This document shows, piece by piece, positions 27,315 to 34,831 of a stretch of 34,831 nt of DNA. This DNA comes from Candidatus Nealsoniibacteriota bacterium (GTDB lineage Bacteria > Patescibacteriota > Minisyncoccia > Minisyncoccales > RBG-13-42-11), in assembly GCA_026396095.1 (NCBI GenBank), contig JAPLXK010000009.1, positions 1 through 34,831 of the forward strand, given 5' to 3'. The translations under genes were made by a program, and so were the position numbers. The stretch's first letter is position 1. Every line of letters begins with the position of its first letter. The notes under the pieces are model-generated. The model was not told the origin of the DNA, did not search any database, and saw nothing but the letters and a program-made list of their open reading frames with translations.

Positions 27315-27343
27315 TTGACAATATTTCATATAAATGCTTTAAT
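27315..27343 (+). promoter_or_regulatory. Promoter TTGACA-N17-TTTAAT, 8 nt upstream of ATG
   Basis: TTGACA 27315-27320; TTTAAT 27338-27343; ATG 27352. Confidence 0.6.
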
Positions 27344-27351
27344 ATCATATT

Positions 27352-28341
27352 ATGTCACAATTCAATTATTCAAAAATTTGTTCTGAGCTTTTAAAGAATT
27401 TGTCGGAAAGGCAGAAAACGGTTTTAAGCCGTCGTTTTTCTATTTCCCCCAAAGACAATAAGGGCGAGGGAGAGACCCTGGACTCAATAGGCAAAAGCTT
27501 TGGCGTAACCAGGGAAAGGGTTCGCCAGATTGAAAATGATGCTTTTTCAAAAATAAGGCCGGAGATTAAAAAATATCCGGAAGTTTTTCAATACTTTAAG
27601 CAGTATTTAAAAAACAAAGGGGGAACAAGCAGGGAGGATTTGCTCTTGGAACAATTGGCCGGAAAAGATGAAAAAAATCAAGTTTCTTTTTTGCTTAACC
27701 TTAATCAGGACTTTATAAGATTTTCCGAAACTCCTGATTTTTATCCCTTTTGGGCGATTGAAAAAGACGCTTTTTCCACGGTTAAAAAAACCATTAATTT
27801 CCTCCAAGCAGAATTAAAAAAGATCGGAAAGCCGGTCCAGTTGAAAGACCTGAAAGAAGCGAAAGAGCTCGGCCCGAACACTCTTTCTTCTTATCTGGAA
27901 ATATCCAAGAAGATTCAGAACAATCCTGAGGGTTTGTGGGGGATGAAAGATTGGCCGGAAATAAATCCCAGGGGAATAAAGAACAAGGCATTCTTGGTTT
28001 TTAAAAAAGAACAGAAACCTCTTCACTTTACTGCCGTTGCCCAGCTTATCGGATTGGCGCTTCCTCAGACTGTCCATAATGAACTGATCAAAGATCAGAG
28101 GTTTGTTTTGGTCGGAAGAGGCCTTTATGCCCTGAAAGAATGGGGGTATGAAGAAGGAGCGGTAAAAGACGTCATCGCCAAGATTTTAAAAGAATCTAAA
28201 AAACCACTGAACAAGGAGGAGATTCTAGAAAAAACCCTGAAACAGAGATTTGTTAAAGCCAATACGGTTTTACTTAATTTGAGCAACAGAAAAAACTTTT
28301 TAAAAACAAACGAAGGATACTACACAGTTCAAGAATCTTAA
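27352..28341 (+). CDS. Sigma-70 region 4-like HTH protein with C-terminal HARE-HTH-like region
   Basis: LSERQKTVLSRRFSI...ETLDSIGKSFGVTRERVRQIENDAFSKIR (sigma4 HTH); later KPLHFTAVAQLIG...LVGRGLYALKEWGYEEGAVKDVIAKILKESKKPLNKEEILEKTLKQRFVKANTVLLNLSNRKNFLKTNEGYYTV (HARE-HTH/RpoE-delta-like). Confidence 0.75.
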   Translation: MSQFNYSKICSELLKNLSERQKTVLSRRFSISPKDNKGEGETLDSIGKSFGVTRERVRQIENDAFSKIRPEIKKYPEVFQYFKQYLKNKGGTSREDLLLEQLAGKDEKNQVSFLLNLNQDFIRFSETPDFYPFWAIEKDAFSTVKKTINFLQAELKKIGKPVQLKDLKEAKELGPNTLSSYLEISKKIQNNPEGLWGMKDWPEINPRGIKNKAFLVFKKEQKPLHFTAVAQLIGLALPQTVHNELIKDQRFVLVGRGLYALKEWGYEEGAVKDVIAKILKESKKPLNKEEILEKTLKQRFVKANTVLLNLSNRKNFLKTNEGYYTVQES

Positions 28342-28350
28342 AAAATTATT

Positions 28351-29664
28351 ATGGAGAATAGTTTCTCTTTATTCTTAACAGCAGTTTTGCAAATATTGAA
28401 AAACTGGTGGTGGCTTCCATTGCCCTTTATCTTATGGAAGCCTTTTTTATTTCAATACAGGTTTTGGAAGGTCAATGAATGGCTGAAGAAGCGGGAGTCA
28501 GTATCTCTGGAGATAATGCTGCCCAAAGAGGTCTTGAAGCCGATAAGAGCCATGGAGTCGGTGATAGCGGGAATCGGCGCTGCTATTTACAAGCCGCCGG
28601 ACTGGTGGGAAACCTGGGTGGACGGCGAGGTCCAGCTTAACATTCACTTGGAGCTTGTTTCCATAGACGGAAACCCCCATTTTTACATCAGAGTTCCAGC
28701 TTCTCTCAAACAGGCGACGGAATCAACCATATATGCACAGTTCCCTGAAGCGGAAATAAAAGTTGTTGAAGATTACGTGAAAATGGTTCCCCAAAACATT
28801 CCCAATAAGGATTGGGATCTTTTCGGCTCAGATTACAAATTATTGAGAGATGATGCTTATCCCATAAAAACCTATCCGGAATTTGAAACAGAACACGAAG
28901 CCAAAGAAGAAAAAAGAATAGACCCGATTGCCGCCCTGATGGAGGCTTTTGCCAAAATGCAGCCGGGGGAGCAGTTTTGGGTTCAGATTTCTTTCGAGCC
29001 GATGGGCGACGATCCGCCCAATTCCACAAACCTGAGCGATTTTGTGAATAAGGCTAAAAAACTGAGGGATAAGCTGGCCATGAGGCCGGAAAAGGCGGTG
29101 AAAACAAAACCGATAATCCAGGGAGTGGCAGAAATATTGATTCACGGACAAACGGAAGAGCTGGCGAAAGAGAAAGAAATGTTTCCGCCGGAAATGAGGC
29201 TTACTCCCGGAGAAAGGGATATCGTGGCCGCTATAGAGGCCAAAATATCCAAACCTCTCTTTAAAACCAATATCAGGTTTATTTATCTCGGCCCTAAAAA
29301 AGTCTGGGTCAAGGGAAACTTCAGGTACATCTTCACTTTCTTTAACCAATTCATGACCGTAAACCGCAACGGATTGATTCCTGTCGGCAAAACAATCACA
29401 AAGATCCACAAGTCATGGTTTTTGCCCTTGAACCTTATCCAGAAGAGAAGGCAGTATATGAGGTGCAGAAAATTATTCAAGAACTATGTAAGAAGGGTTT
29501 CTCCATATTTTCCCAAGCCAGGAGGCACTTTCATGCTCAACACTGAAGAGCTCGCCACTCTGTTCCATTTCCCGGGAAAAACGGTTGTTCCTACTCCGAG
29601 CGTTTCAAGGGTGGAAGCCAAGAAAGGAGGAACATCTTCTTTGGACTTGCCAACAGAAGAATAG
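28351..29664 (+). CDS. Uncharacterised membrane-anchored protein partnered with a VirD4/TraD-like ATPase
   Basis: N-terminal hydrophobic segment ILKNWWWLPLPFILWKPFLF; long soluble region; 17-nt gap to the ATPase gene. Confidence 0.6.
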   Translation: MENSFSLFLTAVLQILKNWWWLPLPFILWKPFLFQYRFWKVNEWLKKRESVSLEIMLPKEVLKPIRAMESVIAGIGAAIYKPPDWWETWVDGEVQLNIHLELVSIDGNPHFYIRVPASLKQATESTIYAQFPEAEIKVVEDYVKMVPQNIPNKDWDLFGSDYKLLRDDAYPIKTYPEFETEHEAKEEKRIDPIAALMEAFAKMQPGEQFWVQISFEPMGDDPPNSTNLSDFVNKAKKLRDKLAMRPEKAVKTKPIIQGVAEILIHGQTEELAKEKEMFPPEMRLTPGERDIVAAIEAKISKPLFKTNIRFIYLGPKKVWVKGNFRYIFTFFNQFMTVNRNGLIPVGKTITKIHKSWFLPLNLIQKRRQYMRCRKLFKNYVRRVSPYFPKPGGTFMLNTEELATLFHFPGKTVVPTPSVSRVEAKKGGTSSLDLPTEE

Positions 29665-29681
29665 CATTCTTTTAAATAATT

Positions 29682-31304
29682 ATGTCAGAAAATATTAATT
29701 TTTTTGCTGAAACAACCTTCAGAAACCAGAGGAAGAAATTTGGAATAAAAACCGACGACAGGCGTCGGCATATGTATTTTATCGGCAAGACCGGCATGGG
29801 TAAAACCGCTGCCATGGAAAACATGGCCATTCAGGATATAAAAGACGGCAAGGGAATAGGGTTCGTTGATCCTCACGGAGAAGCGGCCGAAGGGCTTCTT
29901 GAGCATGTTCCTTCAAGCAGGATAAACGACGTGATTTATTTTAATCCTTCAGACGTTAATTTTCCCGTTGCTTTTAACATTATGGAAAATGTCGGCTTGG
30001 AGCACCGTCATTTGGTGGCTTCGGGCATGATGGGAGTTTTTAAAAAAATCTGGCCCGATGTCTGGTCGGCCAGAATGGAATATATTTTAAACAATTGTAT
30101 TTTAGCGCTTTTGGAATATCCAGGATCAACGCTTCTGGGAGTGAACAGAATGCTTGCGGATCCTGATTACAGGAAAAAAATCGTGGACAAGGTAACCGAT
30201 CCGGTTATCAAATCATTCTGGGTCCAGGAGTTTGCCAGATACAACCAAAGATACGAGATAGAGGCAACGGCTGCCATTCAGAACAAGATAGGCCAGTTTA
30301 TTTCCAATCCTTTGATAAGAAATATCATCGGCCAGGTCAGTTCCAGCATTGACATGAGAAAGGTGATGGATGAAAAGAAGATTTTGATTTTAAACTTATC
30401 AAAAGGAAAAATCGGAGAGGATAATTCCAGGCTTTTGGGCGCTCTTTTAATCACCAAGCTGCAGCTGGCGGCCATGTCCAGGGTGGATATTCCTGAAGAG
30501 AAAAGGCAGGATTTTTTCCTTTATGTCGACGAGTTCCAGAATTTCGCCACGGAATCTTTTACCAATATTTTGTCTGAAGCCAGGAAATACCGCTTGGCCC
30601 TGATTTTAGGGCACCAATATATAAGCCAGATGGAAGAAGAGGTCAGGGATGCGGTTTTTGGCAATATGGGGACGCTCGTTTCTTTCAGGGTAGGAGCCGA
30701 GGACGCCGAATTTTTGGAAAAGGAATTCGCCCCCGAGTTTACTGCCAACGATTTGGTAAACCTGGCCAAATACAACATCTATTTGAAGCTGATGATTGAC
30801 GGGATAACAAGCTCCGCTTTTTCTGCCCAAACCCTGGTACCCTTTGCCAAGCTGGCAAACTCAAATAAGGAAAAGATTATTAAAATTTCCCGTGAAAGAT
30901 ACAATGTTTCCAGGGAAATCATAGAAGAAAAAATCAGCAAATGGACGGGAGACTTAAAAACAACGGAAACCAAACATCAAATCAGCCAGGTGCTTTATGA
31001 CGCCAAGTGTTCTGCCTGTGGCAAGCAAACCAAGGTAATCTTTCCTCCGGACGGTACAAGGCCGGTTTATTGCAAGTCTTGTTTAAAAGAAAAAAGAGAA
31101 GAGCATCTTGCCCCGGCAACAAAACCGAACATTTCTCTTCATGATGCGGTTCAAAAAGTGCCTATTTCTTTTTCTCCCAAAAAAAACTTTGAAGAAAATA
31201 AGCCCAAAAGAAAAGAGGTGAATTTAGAAGAATTAAAAAAGGTTTTGGAAGAATCATTAAAAGACGTAGAAAACAGTCAAAAAGAAGATGAAAACAATAA
31301 ATGA
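29682..31304 (+). CDS. VirD4/TraD/HerA-like ATPase with C-terminal CxxC-x17-CxxC zinc ribbon
   Basis: Walker A FIGKTGMGKTAAM, FVDPHGEAAEGLL, Walker B FFLYVDEFQNFA, LGHQYISQM; CSACGKQTKVIFPPDGTRPVYCKSC. Confidence 0.85.
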   Translation: MSENINFFAETTFRNQRKKFGIKTDDRRRHMYFIGKTGMGKTAAMENMAIQDIKDGKGIGFVDPHGEAAEGLLEHVPSSRINDVIYFNPSDVNFPVAFNIMENVGLEHRHLVASGMMGVFKKIWPDVWSARMEYILNNCILALLEYPGSTLLGVNRMLADPDYRKKIVDKVTDPVIKSFWVQEFARYNQRYEIEATAAIQNKIGQFISNPLIRNIIGQVSSSIDMRKVMDEKKILILNLSKGKIGEDNSRLLGALLITKLQLAAMSRVDIPEEKRQDFFLYVDEFQNFATESFTNILSEARKYRLALILGHQYISQMEEEVRDAVFGNMGTLVSFRVGAEDAEFLEKEFAPEFTANDLVNLAKYNIYLKLMIDGITSSAFSAQTLVPFAKLANSNKEKIIKISRERYNVSREIIEEKISKWTGDLKTTETKHQISQVLYDAKCSACGKQTKVIFPPDGTRPVYCKSCLKEKREEHLAPATKPNISLHDAVQKVPISFSPKKNFEENKPKRKEVNLEELKKVLEESLKDVENSQKEDENNK

Positions 31305-32370
31305 TTTTGACCTAAGAGAAAAAAAAGTTTTAGTCCGATGCGATTTTAATGTTCCTCTTGACGAGCAGGGAAATATTCTTGATGATTTTAAAATAAAAGA
31401 AACACTTCCCACAATTAAATATCTTATCCAAAACGAGGTTAAGGTTATTCTGATGAGCCACTTGGGTGATCCCGAGGGGGAGATGAGGGAAGACCTAAGA
31501 ATGGAGCCGATAAGAAAAAAATTAGTCCAGCTTTTGGGCTCGGAAGTTTTGATGGCTCCCGACTGCGTCGGGAAAAAAGTTGAAAAAATGGTTGAAGAAA
31601 TGAAGGAGGGAGAAGTTTTACTTTTGGAAAACCTTAGATTCAATAAAGGAGAAGAAGAAAACAGCGATAGTTTTTCCAAAGACCTGGCAAAGCTGGCAGA
31701 TATATATATTAACGACGCTTTCGGCACCTGCCATCGTGAGCACGCCTCAATTTTAGGGGTGGCGAAACTGCTTCCGGCCGGAGCAGGACTATTATTGGAA
31801 AAAGAAATTACAACCCTGAAAAAAATGATGGAAAACCCGGCAAAGCCTTTGATTGCGATTATCGGCGGGGAAAAAGTGGAGACAAAGGCAAGATTCATAA
31901 ATAAGATTTCCGAAATCGCTGATTTTATCCTTATCAGCGGCTTGATTAAAAAAGAAATAGAAGAAAAGAGTCCGATATTAAGCCATGCGGAAAAAATCAT
32001 TAAGCCGGTTGACGAGTGCGAAAGAGGGAGAGACATAGGACCCAAAACAATAGAGATTTTTAAGGAGAAGATAAAAACAGCAAAAACAGTTTTTTGGAAC
32101 GGTCCGTTCGGAAAAACGGAAGAAGAGGAGTTTTCCAGAGGAACACAAGAAATAGCCAATGCAATTATTGAAAGCAAGGCATTTTCAGTGGTCGGGGGAG
32201 GGGAAACAGTGGAATTTTTAAGCAAGCTTAATCTTCTTTCAAAATTCAACCACGTTTCCACGGGAGGAGGAGCGATGCTAAGCTTTCTGTCAGGAGAAGA
32301 ATTGCCCGGTCTCGAGGCCTTGAAGTGGCATCCGAGTTTGTCTAAAAAACAGGTTTTTTCCGACCAGTAA
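31288..32370 (+). CDS. pgk: Phosphoglycerate kinase (short form, 360 aa)
   Basis: KKVLVRCDFNVPLDEQG, LMSHLGDPEGE, LLLENLRFNKGEEEN, INDAFGTCHREHAS, IIGGEKVETKARFI, DIGPKTIEIF, FWNGPFG, VGGGETVEFL, HVSTGGGAMLSFLSGEELPGLEAL. Confidence 0.95.
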   Translation: MKTINDFDLREKKVLVRCDFNVPLDEQGNILDDFKIKETLPTIKYLIQNEVKVILMSHLGDPEGEMREDLRMEPIRKKLVQLLGSEVLMAPDCVGKKVEKMVEEMKEGEVLLLENLRFNKGEEENSDSFSKDLAKLADIYINDAFGTCHREHASILGVAKLLPAGAGLLLEKEITTLKKMMENPAKPLIAIIGGEKVETKARFINKISEIADFILISGLIKKEIEEKSPILSHAEKIIKPVDECERGRDIGPKTIEIFKEKIKTAKTVFWNGPFGKTEEEEFSRGTQEIANAIIESKAFSVVGGGETVEFLSKLNLLSKFNHVSTGGGAMLSFLSGEELPGLEALKWHPSLSKKQVFSDQ

Positions 32371-32398
32371 ATTCAATAAAGCTAATAATTATTAAAAG

Positions 32399-32415
32399 CC
32401 CCGCCTTGGGCGGGG
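32399..32415 (+). terminator. GC-rich hairpin CCCCGCC-TTG-GGCGGGG between pgk and the DHH gene
   Basis: Perfect 7-bp stem with 3-nt loop, followed by AATTATTT and the ATG at 32424; T-run is weak. Confidence 0.45.
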
Positions 32416-32423
32416 AATTATTT

Positions 32424-33614
32424 ATGAAGGATAACCTTTCAAACTTTCCCGGCGTCATTGGCGATAAAGACAGGGACATTAAGAATTTAAAAAAAGCAGC
32501 TCAAAGAATATTAAAAGCCATCAGCGATCAGGAAAGAATTATTATTTACGGGGATACGGATGTGGACGGGGTGACCTCGGTGATAATCTTAGAGGAAACA
32601 ATCAAAAGCTTAGGCGGGAAAATTTCCGCCGTCTATTTTCCCGACCGTGATATCGACGGCTATGGAATAAACGAAACAGGGTTGAAGATTTTAAAAGAAC
32701 ACAGCCCCGCTTTGTTGATTTCCGTAGATTTCGGGGTGACTAATTACAAAGAAGTCAATTCGGCGAAAAAAATGGGCTTTAAGGTGATGATTATCGATCA
32801 TCATGAAGTTTTAGGAAAACTTCCCAAAGCAGAGGTTATTGTCGACCCTAAGCAGAAAGGAGACAAATATCCTTTCAAGGGGTTGTCGGCAGCAGGAGTG
32901 GTTTTCAAGCTTTCAGAATGTCTTTTCAAAGATAAATTGGCCGGAGCTTTAAAAAATAATTTTTTAGAGCTAACAGCCCTCTCTACTATTGCCGATATGA
33001 TGCCGCGGGAATCGGAAAACAAGTTTTTTATCGAGGAAGGATTGGCTTCTTTGAAAAATTCTTTCAGGCCGGGAGTCAAAGTTTTTTTCGAAAACGATTA
33101 TTTTAAAGACGTTTCCGATTTTTCCCAAAAAGTTTTTAAAATTCTTTCTATTCTCAATGTCAGAGACGTTAAGAATGGCTTGCCGGCAAGCTTTCGTTTA
33201 TTGACCGTATCTTCCGTCGAAGAGGCGGAAAAAATAGTCATAGAGCTTTTGGAGAAGCATAAAATTACAAGAGAGAAGATAGAAAAAACAGTCGAGGAAA
33301 TAGAGGAAAATTCGTTAAAACAAAAAGAGCCTATTATTTTTGACGGAAAAGAAAGTTTTGAATCGGCTCTGTTAAGCCCGGCTGCTTCAATACTCTGCCA
33401 AAAATACAAAAAACCAACTTTTCTTTTCAGGAAAATGGAAAAGGAGAGCCAGGGCACGATAAGAACGCCAAAAAATGTCAACAGCCTCGATATGCTTAGA
33501 AAATGTTCAAAGCATCTTTTAAGCTTCGGCGGCCATGCCCAAGCTTCCGGGTTCAGGGTGAAAAACAAAAATATTAATAACTTAAAAAAGTGTTTAATTA
33601 AAAACTCAAAATGA
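32424..33614 (+). CDS. DHH/DHHA1-family phosphoesterase (RecJ-like)
   Basis: IIIYGDTDVDGVTSVIILEETI, LLISVDFGVTNY, MIIDHHEVLGKLP, C-terminal LLSFGGHAQASGFRV. ATG 32424 preferred over TTG 32406, which sits in the hairpin loop. Confidence 0.88.
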   Translation: MKDNLSNFPGVIGDKDRDIKNLKKAAQRILKAISDQERIIIYGDTDVDGVTSVIILEETIKSLGGKISAVYFPDRDIDGYGINETGLKILKEHSPALLISVDFGVTNYKEVNSAKKMGFKVMIIDHHEVLGKLPKAEVIVDPKQKGDKYPFKGLSAAGVVFKLSECLFKDKLAGALKNNFLELTALSTIADMMPRESENKFFIEEGLASLKNSFRPGVKVFFENDYFKDVSDFSQKVFKILSILNVRDVKNGLPASFRLLTVSSVEEAEKIVIELLEKHKITREKIEKTVEEIEENSLKQKEPIIFDGKESFESALLSPAASILCQKYKKPTFLFRKMEKESQGTIRTPKNVNSLDMLRKCSKHLLSFGGHAQASGFRVKNKNINNLKKCLIKNSK

Positions 33615-34054
33615 AAAAAATAATAATTTACACGGACGGAGGTTCGCGTGGCAATCCCGGCCGGGCGGCAATAGGGGTTGTTTTTTGCAACGAAAAAGGT
33701 CAGGTTTGCAAAAAATATTCTGATTACTTAGGGGATAACCTGACCAACAACGAAGCAGAATACCAGGCGGTTGTTTTCGCTCTCCAAAAATTCAAGGCTC
33801 TTTTCGGAAAGAAGCTGGCCGAAAGCAGCGAGGTTGAAATGAGGATGGATTCAGAATTATTGGTTAAGCAGCTAAACGGGGAATACAAAGTTTTGGAGCC
33901 CAAAATACAAGAATTATTTTTAAAGGTTTGGAATTTAAAAATTGATTTTCAAAAAGTCAGGTTTAATTTTATTCCCAGGGAAAGGAATAAAGAAGCAGAT
34001 GCCTTGGTCAACGAATGCCTTGATAGCCAGAGCAGGGTGCAGAAATTAATTTAA
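33611..34054 (+). CDS. Ribonuclease HI-like protein
   Basis: IIIYTDGGSRGNPGRAAIGVVF, NNEAEYQAVVFALQ, MRMDSELLVKQLNGEYKV, RERNKEADALVNECL; 4-nt overlap with the DHH gene. Confidence 0.92.
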   Translation: MKKIIIYTDGGSRGNPGRAAIGVVFCNEKGQVCKKYSDYLGDNLTNNEAEYQAVVFALQKFKALFGKKLAESSEVEMRMDSELLVKQLNGEYKVLEPKIQELFLKVWNLKIDFQKVRFNFIPRERNKEADALVNECLDSQSRVQKLI

Positions 34055-34069
34055 AAGAATTTAAAAACA

Positions 34070-34098
34070 AAAAAACCGCTTATCTGGCGGATTTTTTG
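34070..34098. terminator. Bidirectional terminator between RNase HI gene (+) and rnpB (-)
   Basis: AAAAACCGC-ttatctg-GCGGATTTTTT; A/T runs on both sides. Confidence 0.6.
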
Positions 34099-34100
34099 TT

Positions 34101-34434
34101 GTCCCGGCAAGTCTGTAAGCCGAATTCTGTCCTTTGCTTTTGGCAAAGGGGCGACTATCTGTCTGGGCCCTTGATTACTCTCGGGCTCGAGCGAACTACT
34201 TTTGCGCCAAATAAGGATTTAGCCGTTTCATTTTAAAGATTGCTCTTTAAACTCACCCCCTAACGGGGTGCCCGAATCCTTTCGGACTCCGGCGTCTCTG
34301 TTCGCACCTCTAACCTTTCGGTCGACGGCTGTTAGCCGCTACTATTTTATCCTCTTTTTAAAGAGGAGGGTGTTCGGACTTTCCTCCCTCTTTTAATAAG
34401 ATTAAAAGGGGGCAATCGCCCGACTTACCGGGAC
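34101..34434 (-). ncRNA. rnpB: RNase P RNA, bacterial class A-like
   Basis: Minus strand has GAGGGAGGAAAGTCCGAAC (5' conserved block) and GACAGAATTCGGCTTACAGACTTGCC (3' conserved block); ends pair as P1: GTCCCGGTAAGTC / GACTTGCCGGGAC. Confidence 0.92.
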
Positions 34435-34440
34435 GACTAT

Positions 34441-34468
34441 ATTATAGCGGACGATTCAATTATGTCAA
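34441..34468 (-). promoter_or_regulatory. rnpB promoter TTGACA-N16-TATAAT (minus strand)
   Basis: Reverse complements of TGTCAA (34463-34468) and ATTATA (34441-34446). Confidence 0.75.
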
Positions 34469-34514
34469 ACTTGATAATATTTTTTTTCAGCCTAATTAAT
34501 GGCTGGTTTATTTT

Positions 34515-34542
34515 TTGCCAAATTAGAAAAATAAGATAGAAT
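34515..34542 (+). promoter_or_regulatory. murJ promoter TTGCCA-N16-TAGAAT
   Basis: TTGCCA 34515-34520, TAGAAT 34537-34542; ATG 34558. Confidence 0.5.
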
Positions 34543-34557
34543 ACGCTTATAAAGAAA

Positions 34558-34831
34558 ATGTTAAAGCGCTTTTTTAATTTTCAAACAAAGAGCATTACCT
34601 CAGCCGCTTTTTTAGTCGGTTTTTCTACCGTAGCTAGCGGATTTCTAGGCTTAATAAGAGACAGGCTTTTGGCCGGCAGGTTCGGCGCAGGCGCAGAACT
34701 TGACGTTTATTTTGCCGCCTTTCGCATTCCCGATTTCGTTTACGGTATTTTGATTATGGGCGGCATTGCCGCGGTTTTTTTGCCGGTTTTTTCCGAATAT
34801 TTCAAGAAAAGCGAAAAAGAGGCTTGGGAAT
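34558..34831 (+). CDS. murJ: Lipid II flippase MurJ/MviN, N-terminal part (truncated by window end)
   Basis: ATG 34558: MLKRFFNFQTKSITSAAFLVGFSTVASGFLGLIRDRLLAGRFGAGAELDVYFAAFRIPDFVYGILIMGGIAAVFLPVFSEYFKKSEKEAWE. Confidence 0.88.
   Translation, partial: MLKRFFNFQTKSITSAAFLVGFSTVASGFLGLIRDRLLAGRFGAGAELDVYFAAFRIPDFVYGILIMGGIAAVFLPVFSEYFKKSEKEAWE

Noticed and set aside
28840-29409. 189-aa minus-strand ORF
   Set aside because: Antisense shadow of the 28351..29664 gene; no recognisable motif.
31257-32261. 334-aa minus-strand ORF
   Set aside because: Fully antisense to pgk, whose + strand protein has unmistakable conserved motifs; low-complexity Ser/Phe-rich translation typical of shadow ORFs.
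34488-34505. CAGCC-taattaat-GGCTG hairpin between rnpB and murJ
   Set aside because: Only a 5-bp stem in an AT-rich divergent promoter region; too weak to call a terminator or operator.
1-34831. CRISPR arrays, tRNA genes, transposases, prophage
   Set aside because: No regularly spaced direct repeats, tRNA-like cloverleaf or recombinase motifs were noticed by eye; a tool-based scan could still find a missed element.

Overview
The window looks like a Patescibacteria/CPR-type chromosome segment with compact, co-directional genes and shortened versions of conserved proteins; this lineage call is an inference from gene content and was not tested. (1) ~1-16.2 kb is a single + strand surface-glycan locus: C-methyltransferase, a disrupted GT2/methyltransferase, two GT-C-like membrane proteins, an ArnE/F-like small transporter, GT2 enzymes, a B12-binding radical SAM protein, an initiating sugar transferase, a thiamine-dependent E1 alpha/beta pair, a DegT aminotransferase, a CapD/PglF-like dehydratase and an O-antigen ligase with TPRs. 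(2) 16.2-20.1 kb holds a strong promoter plus terminator-hairpin leader or small RNA, murB, a second promoter/hairpin element, and an MBOAT plus SGNH-like O-acylation pair whose SGNH member ends in a Cys-rich tail. (3) 20.2-34.8 kb holds secA, a small insert-like ORF, a NUDIX hydrolase, homospermidine synthase, secD/secF, a sigma-region-4/HARE-HTH-like protein, a membrane protein plus VirD4/TraD-like ATPase, a short pgk, a DHH phosphoesterase, RNase HI, rnpB on the - strand (not in the ORF track) and the start of murJ. The items most worth follow-up are the E1 pair inside the glycan cluster, the leader/sRNA at 16.22-16.41 kb, the membrane protein/ATPase pair, the Cys-rich tail, the sigma4-HARE protein, and the apparent internal deletion in the GT2 gene near 1210.
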